Positions 1 through 12,457 are shown, counted from the first letter of the stretch. The stretch: 64,000 nucleotides of DNA from Lepus europaeus (GCF_033115175.1 NC_084836.1:65205297-65269296); one strand, 5' to 3'. Translations and numbers: made by a program. Notes: generated by a model not told the origin, from the sequence alone.

Positions 1-534
1 CCATATTGGCCTGTGAGTCGTTTTTGAGGAAAACGTTTGCAAATCTCCAGTTTAAGGCTCCAGTTGTTAGGATATGTGTAAATTATCTAGAAGGGCTAAC
101 ACATTACCATCCAACGTCATCTTTATAGTAGTTAATTTATCAAGTTACTCACCTATTTATTAAGAGTACAAGCACCAAGAAAACCAATGCTAGCTTTCGA
201 AACAAAATGCCAGAATTAGAAACAAAATACCCACTACAGAAATGACCAACAAATGGCTTCTCCAAAGTGGACTCATAGACTTTTCACAATGATCAGGCTC
301 ACGGAGGGAATGTTGCCCAATAGTTGTCAGCTCTATCTTGAATGATAAGGTAAACTTCATGTCTTTGAATACCTTTTCTGTTCTGTGTTAAACAGAATTA
401 TAATTGTTGAGGGTATGGATAAGTTCCTGGTATACAGTAGAAGCTCCACAAATATTTCTTATTTCTCTTCTCTAGTGAGGGAATCACTACATAGCCCTTG
501 TCTCTACTGTGGAGGAAAAGTGTTTTTTCCCCTG
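1..534. other. Unassigned, no gene seen
   Basis: AT-rich sequence without a recognised repeat or a convincing coding region. A 74-codon frame at 385-609 has no family features and runs into the L1 tail that follows. Confidence 0.4.
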
Positions 535-766
535 TACTATTTATTGAACTCTTTAGTTACTGTAGTTAATCTTATGAGTATAAAGGAAACTGAAAATAGA
601 TTTTTGTAAAAATTAAGAGTGGGAATAGGAGAGAGATGAGGAAGAAGGTTAGGAATGTGGGTGGGAGGGGAGGTAGGGTGGGAAGAATCACTATGTTCCT
701 AAATTTGAATGTATGATATGCATGAAGTTTGTATTCTTTAAATAAAATTTAAAAAAGAAAAAATTC
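535..766 (+). repeat. L1 3' end fragment
   Basis: It opens with the 'tatttattgaactctttagtta' type sequence that recurs at about 25110 and 37830, followed by a purine-rich 3' UTR (gggtgggaggggagg) and AATAAAATTT plus an A-rich tail. This is the 3' terminus of an older L1 family, 5' truncated. Confidence 0.7.
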
Positions 767-1044
767 AAAATCTGTATTTGGAAATAGTTTATTTTTTTTT
801 TCAAATATGTCTACAGAGAAGAAAACCAAAGTTACTATTGGAAACTATTAGTAGAAGACAAATTATAAATGCCATTTGTTTAAAGACCTCTCTTTCCCCA
901 AGATTATTTAAAATTTCATAGATATATAAAATTTATTTATGGGATCCTACATGCTATTTAATGTTGAATCAGGGTAAATACATTTATTTCTTCAAACATC
1001 TAACATTTTTTATGGTAAAAAATTAAAACTGCAATCTTTTAGCT
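767..1044. other. Unassigned
   Basis: AT-rich sequence with no recognised element. Confidence 0.3.
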
Positions 1045-1375
1045 TTTTTTTTTTTTTGGTAGAGAAATATACAGCACATTAACATCATCTGTAGTCACTC
1101 TACTACATAATGGAAGCCCAAAGCTTTGCACCCCTAAGGAGCTACAACCTAGCTCATGTTAATCAGTCTTTCCCCATCCCTCAGTTCTCTCCCTTCCCCA
1201 GACTCTTGTAACCACCGTTGTACTTTTAACTTCAGTGAGATCACACTTTTTAGACCCTACATACAAGTGAGATCATGTGATACTTATCTTTGTGTGCTTG
1301 GCTTATTTCACTTAACTACCTCAGTCAAAATATCTTCATTTTCATCTCTGATTTTCTGTGTTTGAATATTCATTT
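1045..1375 (-). repeat. Old L1 (L1M-like) 3' fragment
   Basis: A T-run is followed by the antisense of a classical mammalian L1 3' region, with a 'tgtgcttggcttatttcactta' type motif at 1295-1317. The 3' end of the element lies to the left. Confidence 0.65.
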
Positions 1376-1387
1376 TTCTTTCCAAAA

Positions 1388-1414
1388 ATATTTATTTTCA
1401 TCTACTTGAAATGC

Positions 1415-1451
<37 letters not shown>

Positions 1452-1672
1452 GAGCGCTTCATCTGCTTGTTCACTCCTCAAATGCCACAGCAGCCAGGGC
1501 TGGGCCAGGCTGAAGCCAGGATCCAGGAACTCCATCCGGGTCTCCCACATGGGTGGAAGGGTTCCAAATACTTGGCCCACATTCTGCTGCCTTCTCAGGT
1601 GCATTAGCAGGGAGCTGGATAACAAACCGCAGCTGGGACTTGAACTGATGCTCCCATAGGGGTGCTGGGACC
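1388..1672 (-). repeat. C-type SINE
   Basis: An antisense lagomorph C SINE. An expanded (GA)n at 1411-1454 corresponds to the CT tract, then comes the conserved body (ggctgggccaggctgaagcc). The tRNA-like head at the right end is degraded. The expanded GA run produces spurious open frames on both strands. Confidence 0.8.
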
Positions 1673-2575
1673 ACAGGACTCCATTTGTCACTGAAACGGT
1701 TCTAGAGGCTCCAGTCCACCACAGGGTGCATTCCTTCCCCACCCCATTATGCTGGGGCAAGCCCAGGGACTCTGTGCATAAGTACTTGTCTAGAGATTGA
1801 AACCTTTAGGATCTGCCCAGCATAGTCCCATTGTTCCTTACAATCTGCCCATATTTGGGAGGATGACATAGGCAGCCCTCTTGTTGCCCAGACTGGCACC
1901 AGACTGGGTCATTCCTGTGTTCCCGTCACCATGCCTCCCAGTGTCCTGGGGGTACACACTGGGCCCACTTGAGGCACCCCTGAACTGAGCCCATCACCTT
2001 GGAGCACAGGTCTCCACTTGATGCTGGGAATGTGTGGAGGCTCAGTCAGTATTTGGGGCTGGGGTAGAGATCTTTTGTCTTCAAGTGCTGGGTCTCAGGG
2101 AAAGTGGGTTTGGCTCTGAGCTCCAGGGCACAGTCTTGTCTCCACTGCCCTAATCTTGCACAGCTGGGGTTTTGCCACACTGTCTGCTGGCAGTTGTGGG
2201 AGGGGTGGCTCCCCTGCAATGGAGGTTCCAAATACTTGGTCTGCAGGTACAGGCATGGTGTCACAGGCCTGATTCAGATTTTTTTTTTCAGTGGGCCTGG
2301 CATGGGGATTCACTTCCCTCTCTGTCCCCCAGATGGGAGATCTCTTGGGGCTGGGGCAGGAGTGAGTGGGCAACTGTTCCTCCCTGCTTTCTTCAACAGA
2401 ACTCTTCACATTCTACTAAGACAAGGCAGAGTGGTTTCTCAGTTGGCTTCCAAGGCTCTTGTGGAGGTGCCTGGTTGTGTGATGAGCTATTCGAGTTGGT
2501 ATCGCTGTGGGGAAGTGGTCATCAGACCATCTTACTCAGCTGCCATCTTGGTTCTGCCTCCCTCTCCTTTTTTTT
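1673..2575 (-). repeat. L1 5' UTR-like region
   Basis: GC-rich sequence (for example cccagtgtcctgggggtac) that ends with 'cagctgccatcttggttctg', the antisense of a typical L1 5' start. Composition and the terminal motif support the 5' UTR of an L1 on the minus strand. Overlapping frames of 158-160 codons here have no known protein features and I treat them as chance. Confidence 0.5.
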
Positions 2576-4004
2576 TTTCCACTTGATTTTTATTTGTTTT
2601 CAGGAAAACAACCTAATACATTTACAAATAACAAAGTATTTAACTTGAATGAAATAAAAGTGATTTTTCCATTAGTCATGATTTATTTGGAAAAAATGAA
2701 TGAATTAAAATTAGTCTTAAACTTTCTGCTGATTTAAGTTTTTGCATGTTTTCCACAATCTAGTTCATGAGTATTACATGTTGTGAAATGAACATTAAAA
2801 TCTTAATAAGTGTAACTAAGATGGCTTTTTAGTAAAAATATTCATGTCTTGCTCCATCTTGGAGGATACAAAACCATTTTGTTTTAAAATTTTAAAATTT
2901 GTGTGAAGATGGGCATCTATTTTGCACTGTAAGTCAGTGCTGGTTAATGTAAATACTAAATAGGAAGCAATAATAATTATTTGCTTTAACTTACTGCATG
3001 GTAAATATTTTTGTGAAACTTACCAGCCAGTTAAAACTAACAAACATTCATTTATATTTCATGTACATCTTCACCATACAGCTTATATTCGTAAAGGGAG
3101 AAATTTTCCAAGAACAAATGCTCAAAGCAGTAGTGAAGAGGTCACATAAAGGCCAACCGCCTTTATGGAAACATGTCTATAACAGGAATGGGCAGGGGAT
3201 GCTACCAACGGGGAAGAGAAACCACTAGAGGGAAAGTTTTAGGAGAAAAATGCTGTTTTTCTATGTAGAGTACTGAAAAATTTTAAGACATGGAATAAAA
3301 CAAGTGAGCACTTGGGTAAAACTCTGATATCAAACCTTGAGCTAAATGGACCTGATTAAAAGAGTTCACCACTCGTTTTATGCAAGCACATCATAATCTG
3401 CACTCATGCATTTTAGCTGTGGACTAGAGATGACCATTGCATTGAAACCACATCCTTTTACTCTCTATATATTTAGTCAGGCTCCACATAAGTGGAGACA
3501 TCACACAAATGACCCCACCAGTTGAACGGAAAGCCCTCTGTCAAGGTGCTAATCCATGAGGTTACCTTCTCTTGTCCACGGTCACCCTGTCCACCATGAC
3601 CTCTCTCAGCTCCCCCTGGTTCCTGTTGTGGTAGTATTTTACTTCCCTGGGATATGGGTTTACTGTGAGGTATTTCTTCTAAACAGAAGGTAGCCAATCT
3701 CATGATATCCCCAGATGTCCTTTGGAGTATACTTGTGGTAGATTCAGGTCATCACATCCTTTGTGGAACTCAGTGACAGAGTTGATCCAGCATTAATTCA
3801 ATATTTTCATTAAGAAAACATATGCTTTGCACCCAACTGAATGTCACACACTTTTTAAGATTTAATGAAACACTGGGAAGATCATAATGAAGAGGTCACA
3901 ATTCTTGAACTCAACTGTGTCATTCTTTGAGCACATAGTAAGTTTTCAAGGAAAGAAATCCTTTTCCTCATTTCTGAAAGTTTGCTTTGCTGGCAAAAAA
4001 GTTT
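2576..4004. other. Unassigned interval
   Basis: No gene seen. The stretch 3440-3790 is less AT-rich and could be an old repeat, but I could not place it. Confidence 0.3.
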
Positions 4005-4170
4005 GCTTTATTGGTAACTTACCTTTCAGCACTTTGACTATATCACCCCCTCTATCATAGTCTGCAACATTTTGCTGAGAAATCCATTGTTAGCCTTGTA
4101 GAGGTTCTACTGGATGTACAGATCTGTTGTTTTGCTTTCAAAATTCTTTCTTTGTCTTTGTTTTTTGATG

Positions 4171-4346
4171 ACTTTTTTTTTTTTATTTTTGACAGGCAGA
4201 GTGGACAGTGAGAGAGAGAGACAGAGAGAAAGGTCTTCCTTTTTGCCGTTGGTTCACCCTCCAATGGCCGCCGACCGGGACTAGAACCCGGTGTGCTGGC
4301 GCCGCAAGGCGGAGGATTAGCTTAGTGAGCCGCGGCACCGGCCTTT
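4171..4346 (-). repeat. C SINE, internally deleted
   Basis: Antisense CSINE2-type element with T-run, gacaggcagagtgg and caccctccaatggccgcc, then a jump directly to gaccgggactagaacccgg and the head. Roughly 150 bp of the body is missing. Confidence 0.85.
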
Positions 4347-4410
4347 TTTTTTTCATTTATTAAACTTTTATTTAATGAATACAAATTTCCAAAGTACAGC
4401 TTATGGGTCT
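4347..4410 (-). repeat. L1 3' tip only (about 55 bp)
   Basis: A T-run and then the last about 50 bases of the rabbit-type L1 3' end (aacttttatttaatgaatac … gtacagcttatgg). The host L1 resumes immediately afterwards. This is an extremely 5'-truncated insertion. Confidence 0.65.
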
Positions 4411-4791
4411 TTGATTTTTGATAGATTTATTATAATATGTCTTGGTGTGGTCTTCTTTGGGTTGAACTTTCTGTACTTGGATATTCTTTCCCTCCCACAT
4501 TTGGGTAACTTTTGCCTATTACTTATTTAAACATGCTTGCTGTCCATCTCTCTCTCTTGTCTCTCTTTAAATCCTGTAAGGCAAATATCATCTCTCTTGA
4601 TGCTGCTTCATAAATCCTGTAGTCTTTCTTCATTCCTCTTCATTCTTTTTCTTCTTTCTCCTTTTTACAGTATATTTTCAAATAATCTGTCTTTTGTGTT
4701 CACAGATCTTTCTTTTGCTTGATGAATTCTGCCATAGATGCTCTTATTGAATTTTTATTTCATTGTTTGTGCTCTTCAGCTCCAGAATTTT

Positions 4792-5578
4792 TTTAAACTT
4801 TTATTTAATGAATATAAATTTCCAAAGTACAGCTTATGGATTACAATGGCTTTCCCCCCATAACTTCCCTCCCACCCACAACCCTCCCCTTTCCCGCTCC
4901 CTCTCCCCTTCCATTCACATCAAGATTCATTTTCAATTCTCTTTATATACAGAAGATCAATTTTGCATATATTAAGTAAAGATTTCAACAGTTTGCACCC
5001 ACACAGAAACACAAAGTGAAACATACTGTTTGAGTACTAGTTATAGCATTAAATCACAATGTACAGCACATTAAGGACAGAGATCCCACATGAGGAGCAA
5101 GTGCACAGTGACTCCTGTTGTTGACCCAACAAATTGACACTCTTGTTTATGGCGCCAGGAACCACCCTAGGCTCCCGTCCTGAGTTGCCAAGGCTATGGA
5201 AGCCTTCCAATTTCGCCGACTCTGATCATATTTAGACAAGGTCATAGTCAAAGTGGAAGTTCTCTCCTCCCTTCAGAGAAAGGCACCTCCCTCTTTTTTT
5301 TTTTTTTTTAAGGGAAAGGGTTTATTGGGGAACACCCAACAGACTGGAAAGCTGATTCCAGCCAAGACTGGGAGAAAAGTCACTCATCTTTTTGTAGGTA
5401 GAGGGGTTTTTCTGTAGAGAAATTTTGAACAATTATACAGCATTAAGTGGGGAAGAGGACCATCAGTACACACAGGTTGGGAGTAGAGCCATTGGTGGTA
5501 GAGTAGAGGTTATGATTACAAAGAAATGAGACCCAAGTGCGCTAGAAAGGGTCTAGAACAAATGACAATTATTAGAGG
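4792..5578 (-). mobile_element. Chimeric retro-insertion: RNA of unknown origin joined to L1 3' end
   Basis: It is flanked by a perfect 16-bp repeat, TCAGCTCCAGAATTTT, at 4776-4791 and 5579-5594. Read on the minus strand it begins with about 268 nt of non-L1 sequence that has an AATAAA near its 3' end (ccccaataaaccc) and an A-run of about 18. This is followed directly by about 500 nt of L1 3' UTR with its own A tail. One insertion with reverse-transcriptase template switching would explain it; so would an L1 landing in the poly(A) of an earlier retrocopy. The parent RNA is not identified. Confidence 0.65.
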
Positions 5579-7140
5579 TCAGCTCCAGAATTTTACCAGC
5601 TTCCTGTTTATGACTTCAAATCTCATTTTTAAGACTCTTTTTGTTCATGTATTTTCACTGCTGTCATTCAATTGTCCGTTTTTTTCTGGAAGTTTGGTGA
5701 ACTTCCCCACAGTAATCATTTTGCATTCTTTGTCAGGAAATTTGGAGATCTCCGTTTCTTTTGGGTACTAGAAAATTATTTTGTTGTGTTGGTGGTTTTT
5801 CATTTTTTTTATTGCCTTGAAATCTTGTTTGCACAAATGATGGAGTGGTAACGTCTTCCAGATACCACAGATTGATTTTGATGTGGGAAACGTTCCCATT
5901 TGGACATGTTCAAGGGTGTTGGCTGGGTAAGAAGTGCTTCAGGTTCTTTTATAGGCACAGAAATGCAGACTCCACTCTGTTCTGTCAACAGAGTGCAGCA
6001 CTGGTGTAGATTGCCAGTATCCTCAGTGGCCAAGGCTGTGGGTATCCACAGAGGTTACCAGGATCATTGAGTTCTTTGATGGCAGAGGCCTCTGGGATTC
6101 TCCTGATCCTTTTCTACCACTGAGAAAGTTACAGGCAAGAGAATTCCTCTTGGCAAAAGTTCTGGACACAGGTATGCTTACAGTACTGTCTGATGCATGT
6201 GATGCATGGTGATCGTGGAGTAGCCTAAAGCTGGGGTCTGAATCATAGGCTTGTTTGGAGGGATGAAGGCTCTGGGGTCTGAGGAAGTGTGGTACTGGAG
6301 TCTGGGGCGCAGCACCCTCCATTGTTGCATTGGCAATGATGTGTGAGGCACAGGTTCATGTGGAGAAGCTGAGAATCTAGGGTTCAGCACATTGGAATGC
6401 ACAGAACCACAACATCTCTCAGGCATAGGGTTCAACTTTGCTCACTGAATCAGTAGAACTGCTATCCCAAGAATACATGCACACAGATTGAATCTCAAGG
6501 TTCTGGGGACCAAACCAGCTCTTAGAGGTAGTGTCCCAGTGTATGAGGCATGGGCATTCACAGAATGGCTGCAGAGTCAGGATCTGCAGCAATGATGTGA
6601 ATAGAGAATTAGGTTAAAGAGCTCAGTGGAGAGCCACCCATATCTGTGGTGGCTCTGGTGGTATTTGAGGTGTGGTTGTGTGTGGTGGTGTTACAGAGTC
6701 AGGCTTTGGAGCTTAGGAAAATGAGAAGTGGCCAGGGTGCAGAGTTCGGGCCTTGGAAGAATGGCTGTAGCTCCGGGATCAGGGGCACTCAAGGGGTTGG
6801 AAGAGCTGGGGAATCTGGTCCAGGATCGACACAATACAGGCTCCTTCTTGGGCGAGAGGGTGGAGCAGGATCTCCTCTTCAGGGATCCCTTGGTGGGAAT
6901 GACTGTTGGTTACCTCAGTGATGAAAGAATCCCAAGTCTTCAGCAATGCAGACAGTTAAAACCTATGGTGACATCCGCTTCATGGTTGGTATTGTTAATC
7001 CCTGCCCTTCTTTTTTGTTCGTAGCCATCTCTATATATCTCAGATATGTGTATATGCTCAGTGTATTTTTCTCTGTAGTTATTATTATTTTTTTGGTGGG
7101 GGGTAAGGAGCTTGTGTCTCCTTCTCTACTATTTTGCTGA

Positions 7141-7455
7141 TGTCATTACCCATTTATTCTACTTTTTAATCCTTTTTATCTTTAATTGAATTAAATTTTA
7201 ATTTTACTGATTGACAAGTCATAAATTCCATTTTATTTTCACAATGGATACCTAAACTTGACACTCATGCTTGTCTATTTTAATCTGTTAATTTCTTAAA
7301 TTTATAAATTTTTATTTCTTCCTTCAACCATAGCAGTCATTATCTTTCTTGTGTGCTTCTTTGATCTCCCTATGAAACCATGAATATATTTTTTATAAAT
7401 TTTAGTTTTGGATATGGATATAGATTTTCTTTTTTTTTTCTTCTTTGAGTCTTAC

Positions 7456-7485
<30 letters not shown>
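7141..7485. other. Unassigned AT-rich interval
   Basis: No recognised gene. It ends in long T and A runs just before the SINE head. Confidence 0.3.
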
Positions 7486-7486
<1 letters not shown>

Positions 7487-7830
7487 GGCCAGTGCTGTGG
7501 CATAGTGGGTAAAGCCGCTGCCTGCTCTGCCGGCATCCCATATGGGCTCCGGTTTTAGTCCTGGCTGCTCCTCTTCCAATCCAGCTCTCTGCTGTGGCCT
7601 GGGAAAGCAGTGGAAGTTGGTCCAAGTCCTTGGGCCCCAGCCCCCATGTAGGAGACCTGGATGAAGCTCCTGGCTCCTGGTTTCAGATCCGTGCAGCTCC
7701 AGCCGTTGCAGCCATTTTGGTGATGAACCAGCGAGCGGATGGAAGACGTCGCTCTCTCTGCCTCTCCTTCTCTCTCTGTGTAACTCTGACTTTCAAGTAA
7801 ATAAATAAATCTTAAAAAAAAATAAAAAGA
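7486..7830 (+). repeat. C-type SINE
   Basis: Head gggccagtgctgtggcatag, body with 'ctctgctgtggcctgggaaa', CT tract and AAATAAATAAATCTT tail. An older C-SINE subtype in sense orientation. Confidence 0.9.
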
Positions 7831-9180
7831 CGAAAACATACTTTATATAGTTAATACAAATTATATTATTATTTTAATGTTTCATATTATTTGCATCATT
7901 TTCTGGGTTTTCTTCTCTTATTTGAATAATTCCTTTAAAAATGTTTTCAAATGCATACTTTGTGTTACAAACATTCTGAGGTATTCCTTTGTTTTACATC
8001 ACATTTAAATGCCTATTTTTTTTCTTTAAAAAGAACAGATTAAATTTATTTTAACCCAATGTATCCAGAATGTATCCAAAGTATTAACATGTGATCATTG
8101 TAATCTGCTCTGTATAAGTATTTTACACCTTTATTTGGACTAGTTTCACTTCAAGTGAAAATGCCTGATTTTTAAGACAAAAGAGGGGCAGGCGAGTCTG
8201 AGGGCGCCAGGCACCAGGCCGGGCAAAGTTATTGCATTGAACACTGATGTTTCTACACGAAATGCCAAATAGCATATCAATGTGATGCTATGCCAGTAAT
8301 ACCAGTATTTAACCACATCACACCAGAACACAAAGCTATTTTCTTCATTCTATTTTTTCCTTAAAACTTTAAATGAGTGTTGAAATGGCAATATAGAAAA
8401 GAAGACTTTGTAGAGATGATCGCAGGAGCTTCACCCAAACTTTCCAAGTACCTTTTTATCATATGTTGTCCAGTGTGTATGCTCACCCCTAATGAGTTGG
8501 TTCCTCACATGGGTGGTTGTTTTAGATCCAGAACTATGCTGTCTAGTGACGGGGAGAAAGCCTGCGTCCTGGGTTATGACCTGAATACATTTAAAGAACT
8601 GATCCTCAGGCCAGAGAGCCCAGGCCATTGCAGAATTGCTCCTCTTTGTAGCGACATACTTCACTTCTTAAAAATGGGCCCCTCGTTTTTTCTTTGGAAT
8701 TTCGTTTTAAACACTTTGTAAGAAAGCGGTCTTGGGAGAAGACTAACCTCTTTGGATTTGAAATCTATAATTCCACAAGCTTCACTGCTTTAAGGAGAAG
8801 CAATGGAAAAAGGAACACCAGGTGTGGCCATTTAGGGCTCACTCCTTTTCACAATTTCACATTTCATGTTTGCACTGCTATGATATCAGGTTGCTAAAGC
8901 CATGTCTTTTGACTGTCTATATGATAGTGACAGGAAGAATAAACTCCCCAGTTCATGTATTTAGCTGTGGAACACTCTAGAAGCTGAGCCTCACAATGAC
9001 GGAAGCCATTCCTTTTGACTGTTTATGCTTTAGGTCATATTCTAAGTTTGCATTAATGTAACGCCAGCTGGAGGAACAGTTTCAAAAGCCTAAGACTATT
9101 CTCCTTTTTTCTTTTGGAATGAGCTCTTCAGAAGGGGATATGTTCCTTCCCAAATTAATTTTTCCTTCTTCTTTGTTTAA
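7831..9180. other. Unassigned interval
   Basis: No SINE or L1 recognised and no convincing gene. A 114-codon frame at 8377-8721 has no recognisable domain. Confidence 0.3.
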
Positions 9181-9515
9181 AAAGGTTTATTTATTTATCT
9201 GAAAGGCAGAGTTATAGGAGGCGGGGGTGGGGGGAGAGATTGAGGTTGGGAGATTGATTGATTTTCCATCCATTGGTTTACTTCCCAAATGGCCACAACA
9301 GCCAGGGCTGGGCCACGCTGAAGCTAGAAGCCAGGAGCTTCATCTGGGTCTCCTATGTGGGCGTCAGGGGCCCAGGCATTTGTGCCATCTTCTTCTGCTT
9401 CTCCAGGTACGTTAGCACAGAGTTGGATCAGAAGTGGAGCAGCTGGGACTCAAACTGGTACTGGATGCTGGCACTGCTGGTGGCAGCTTAGTGTGCTGGT
9501 GCCACAATGCCAGCC
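9181..9515 (-). repeat. C-type SINE
   Basis: Antisense element from the 'tttatttatttatctgaaagg' tail to the head at 'ccacaatgccagcccccc'. A younger SINE is inserted at its head edge. Confidence 0.85.
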
Positions 9516-9528
9516 CCCCAAATTCATT

Positions 9529-9870
9529 AAAAAAAATTTTTTTTTGACAGGCAGAGTGGACAGTGAGAGAGAGAGACAGAGAGAAAGGTCTTCCTTTGCC
9601 GTTGGTTCACCCTCCAATGGCCGCAGCGGCCGGTGCGCTGCAGCTGGTGCACCGTGCTGATCTGAAGACAGGAGCCAGGTGCTTCTCCTGGTCTCCCATG
9701 GGGTGCAGGGCCCAAGCACCTGGGCCATCCTCCACTGCACTCCCGGGCCACAGCAGAGAGCTGGCCTGGAAGAGGGGCAACTGGGACAGAATCCGGCGCC
9801 CTGACCGGGACTAGAACCCAGGGTGCTGGCACCACAGGCGGAGGATTAGCCTAGTGAGCCGTGGCGCCGG
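9529..9870 (-). repeat. CSINE2 with TSD
   Basis: Full-length antisense C SINE. TSD CCCCAAATTCATT at 9516-9528 and 9871-9883, immediately at the head end of the preceding SINE. Confidence 0.95.
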
Positions 9871-9883
9871 CCCCAAATTCATT

Positions 9884-10324
9884 TTTAAATGTTAAGGTTA
9901 TGAAGGATAGGTGAAGTCTTAGTGCCCTTAAACTTTGGATTATACAAGGTATTGTCCTCTGTTTCAGCACAGTCCTTCACCTCCAGGGCACGTGAAGGTG
10001 ATGTTGACCCTGTTCTAACTACTAATTCTAATTCTAATACTGGTGTCAAGTATTCTGAGGGCTTTATCTGAAGTTTAGGTAAGACCGTCACTGACCTAGT
10101 TATTCAAGGAAGCAACCGGACACAAGGGGTGTGGAAATATGCTGGTGTTGTTGCCAATTGATCCCAGATAAAATAGCCATATTTTTACAGTCCCAGTTAT
10201 ATTAAATCAATCATTTTATAAATATTCATTCTAGTTAAGCTATAGTTAGTTCCTTGAAAAGGATATTGCTTACAATTGTTGTATGGCTGTAAAGGAGATA
10301 ATCATTTAATGCTTAATAAGTACT
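9884..10324. other. Unassigned
   Basis: No gene or clear repeat seen. Confidence 0.3.
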
Positions 10325-10448
10325 GGCTGGCTTTTAATATTTAACATCTATGATCTCATTCAATGCTCAAAATTACCCTATAAGAGAGATATTATTATTA
10401 TTATCCTATTTTAGAGTTGAGAAAGGTAAGCCTCAGGGCAAATAACTG
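10325..10448 (+). repeat. MIR fragment
   Basis: Pattern of catctatgatctcattcaat, 'accctataagagag', attattattatcc, 'ttttagagttgagaaagg', as in the core-to-3' part of the ancient mammalian MIR SINE. Confidence 0.75.
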
Positions 10449-10461
10449 TTCCTCTGTGATT

Positions 10462-10529
10462 GTTTTTTTTTTTTTTGAAGATTTATTTATTTATTTGAAA
10501 GTTGGAGTTACAGAGAGACACATGGGGAG

Positions 10530-10576
<47 letters not shown>

Positions 10577-10820
10577 TCTACTTGCTGGTTCACTTCCCAG
10601 ATGGCCGCAAGGCTGGAGCTGGGCCAGGCTGAAACCAGGAGCCCAGAGCTTTTTCCATGTTTCCCATGTGGGTGCAGTGGCCCAGTCCTCCTCTGCTTTC
10701 CCAGGCACATCAGCAGGGAGCTGGATCGGAAGTGAAGCAGTCAGGACTCGAACCGGTGCCCATATGGGATGCCAGCACTGTAGGCTGTGGCTTTAACCCA
10801 CTGGACCACAGCACCAGCCC
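10462..10820 (-). repeat. C-type SINE with expanded (GA)n and TSD
   Basis: Antisense element with TSD TTCCTCTGTGATT at 10449-10461 and 10821-10833. The CT tract has expanded to about 40 bp of GA at 10533-10573. Confidence 0.95.
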
Positions 10821-10833
10821 TTCCTCTGTGATT

Positions 10834-12300
10834 CTGTCTTTGCTTCCACTTTGCAATAAGGTTTGGTATAAATGTGGATGTGGAGGAACATAATAATTTA
10901 GCTGTGGCTGTTCAAGAACATTTTTCTACTAATTGAAAAGTATCCAAAATATCTCAGTGAATTTGGAATAAATTGAAACTCATCACTAATCTCTAGCTGG
11001 TCATCAGAGACAATCAGATATTCCAAAAAGCAGTAGGTTTACATAAAAGAGTCTTTATTTACAAATACTATACAATCTCAATATTTTCTCTTGTTCTGAA
11101 AATTTTCTCTCATTTTTCGTACAATCTAGTTTGTTCCTTATGTGTTTGAGAAGCACTATTTCACCCAACTCATTACTGTATACAAATTAGGTTATGTTTC
11201 ACTTGAAATTCAAGTAAAAAACAACATCCTACAATGCATTATGATATTATTAAACTATGTACAAGTCAGACATTAACAGGTGCCTTTGCTTGAGTTGAAG
11301 TTGAGCTCTATCATTACCTGTTCAAATCCAAGTTTCTGCAACCTTGAATCCACCTGTGTAGAGTTTTTGGTGGGGTAACCTACTCCCACATGGTTTCCAA
11401 GACTCATAATTTGGATCATCTCAGACATAAAACTGTGTTGATACTTTCCATTCATTTTTACTTTACAGATAATCATCCATAGTTTATATTAAAACCAAAA
11501 GCAAAAGTTTGGGGTAAAAGTTAAAGGAGTGGAATCAGGTCATAGAATTTGTCTTTTCTAATATCCAATGAAACAAACAAAGAGATGAAAAGAGAATTAC
11601 AACAGGAAGAAAAAAGTCATCAGAAACCACCAAAGGGAGAGATCTCACGCCATTATCGTAAACAGATGTCGGCTAAGGAAATAAACCAAAGGTCCTGCCT
11701 GTGGACGTGAGCAGCTTCCAGCCTTGCCTCTGGAGACCTTGTCTAATAATAACCTGTAGAAAATGCAGTTGTAAGCAAACTCTTGAGGATTTTCTCCTCA
11801 TTTGGAGAAAAGTGGACTACACATGTGTATTCTTTCAATTTCTTCTTACTGAATGATGAAAGTTGTGATGGTTCCAGTTGAAATGGAAATGAAAATAGCA
11901 TGGAGAATTAAAACTGCTGACACCTTGATGGAAGTCTGGTAACCACTGTAGGTTGCTCTGCTGATCGCTCCTTGGAGGCAGAGCCCTGGAGCAATGCCAA
12001 TACTGTAGTCCCTGCAACACTTCTCTTCTCAGAACTCCTCTCGACTCAGCGAATGCACAACAAACTCCACAGTTTGCCATTCCATACTTTTGCCTCCTTT
12101 TCCACTCTCAATTCTTACCCTACCACTCTCCTCAATAAGTGATATGTTTTGCTTCTTAAATTTCAAATCCTTTCTGGAAAGAAGAGTTAATTCTTTCCAG
12201 CTGCTCTTTATGGATTTTCATTCACCCTATGTAATAACACTTGCCGTGTTATTTTATTTTTTGATAAATTTATCACATAAAATTATAGTTTACTTTTTTC
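10834..12300. other. Downstream flank of first OR; possible old retrocopy
   Basis: No SINE or L1. On the minus strand, 11470-11040 holds a 67-codon frame followed by AT-rich UTR-like sequence and AATAAA near 11055, which would suit the 3' end of an unidentified mRNA copy. No TSD or poly(A) could be fixed. Confidence 0.25.
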
Positions 12301-12304
12301 TCCT

Positions 12305-12425
12305 TCACTCTAGACTGTAGGCTCCTTGAAATTAGGGCATATGGTTTTCATTTGTTTCCTCACAGGCCAGTTTGGCATTTGAGATATAGCAGACATTCAA
12401 TTCAGACTTATTAAGTAAAAAAGTA
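12305..12425 (+). repeat. L2 3' fragment
   Basis: 'agactgtaggctccttgaaa' followed by a 'cagacattcaattcagactt' segment resembles the conserved 3' part of ancient LINE-2. Confidence 0.55.
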
Positions 12426-12457
12426 TTTCTCATAGAAATGTATTCTGTGTGTTTTTT

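Larger units (their letters stand above)
4005..7140 (-). repeat. Old L1, 5' half, interrupted
   Basis: Segments 4005-4170, 4411-4775 and 5595-7140 read as antisense L1M-type 5' sequence: 'tgctgagaaatcc', then 'tttctttgtctttg', then 'ataatatgtcttggtgtgg' in the order seen in old L1s, followed by a GC-richer 5' UTR-like part. A SINE, a 3' tip and a chimeric insertion interrupt it. The 5900-7000 part is assigned mainly by position. Confidence 0.5.

Noticed and set aside
1411-1454. GA repeats as CRISPR-like or regulatory arrays
   Set aside because: They are expansions of the SINE CT tract, seen also at 10533, 20222, 42058 and 55968.
2095-2648. Frames of 104-160 codons on both strands
   Set aside because: GC-rich L1 5' UTR-like sequence lowers stop frequency; no domain or homology signal.
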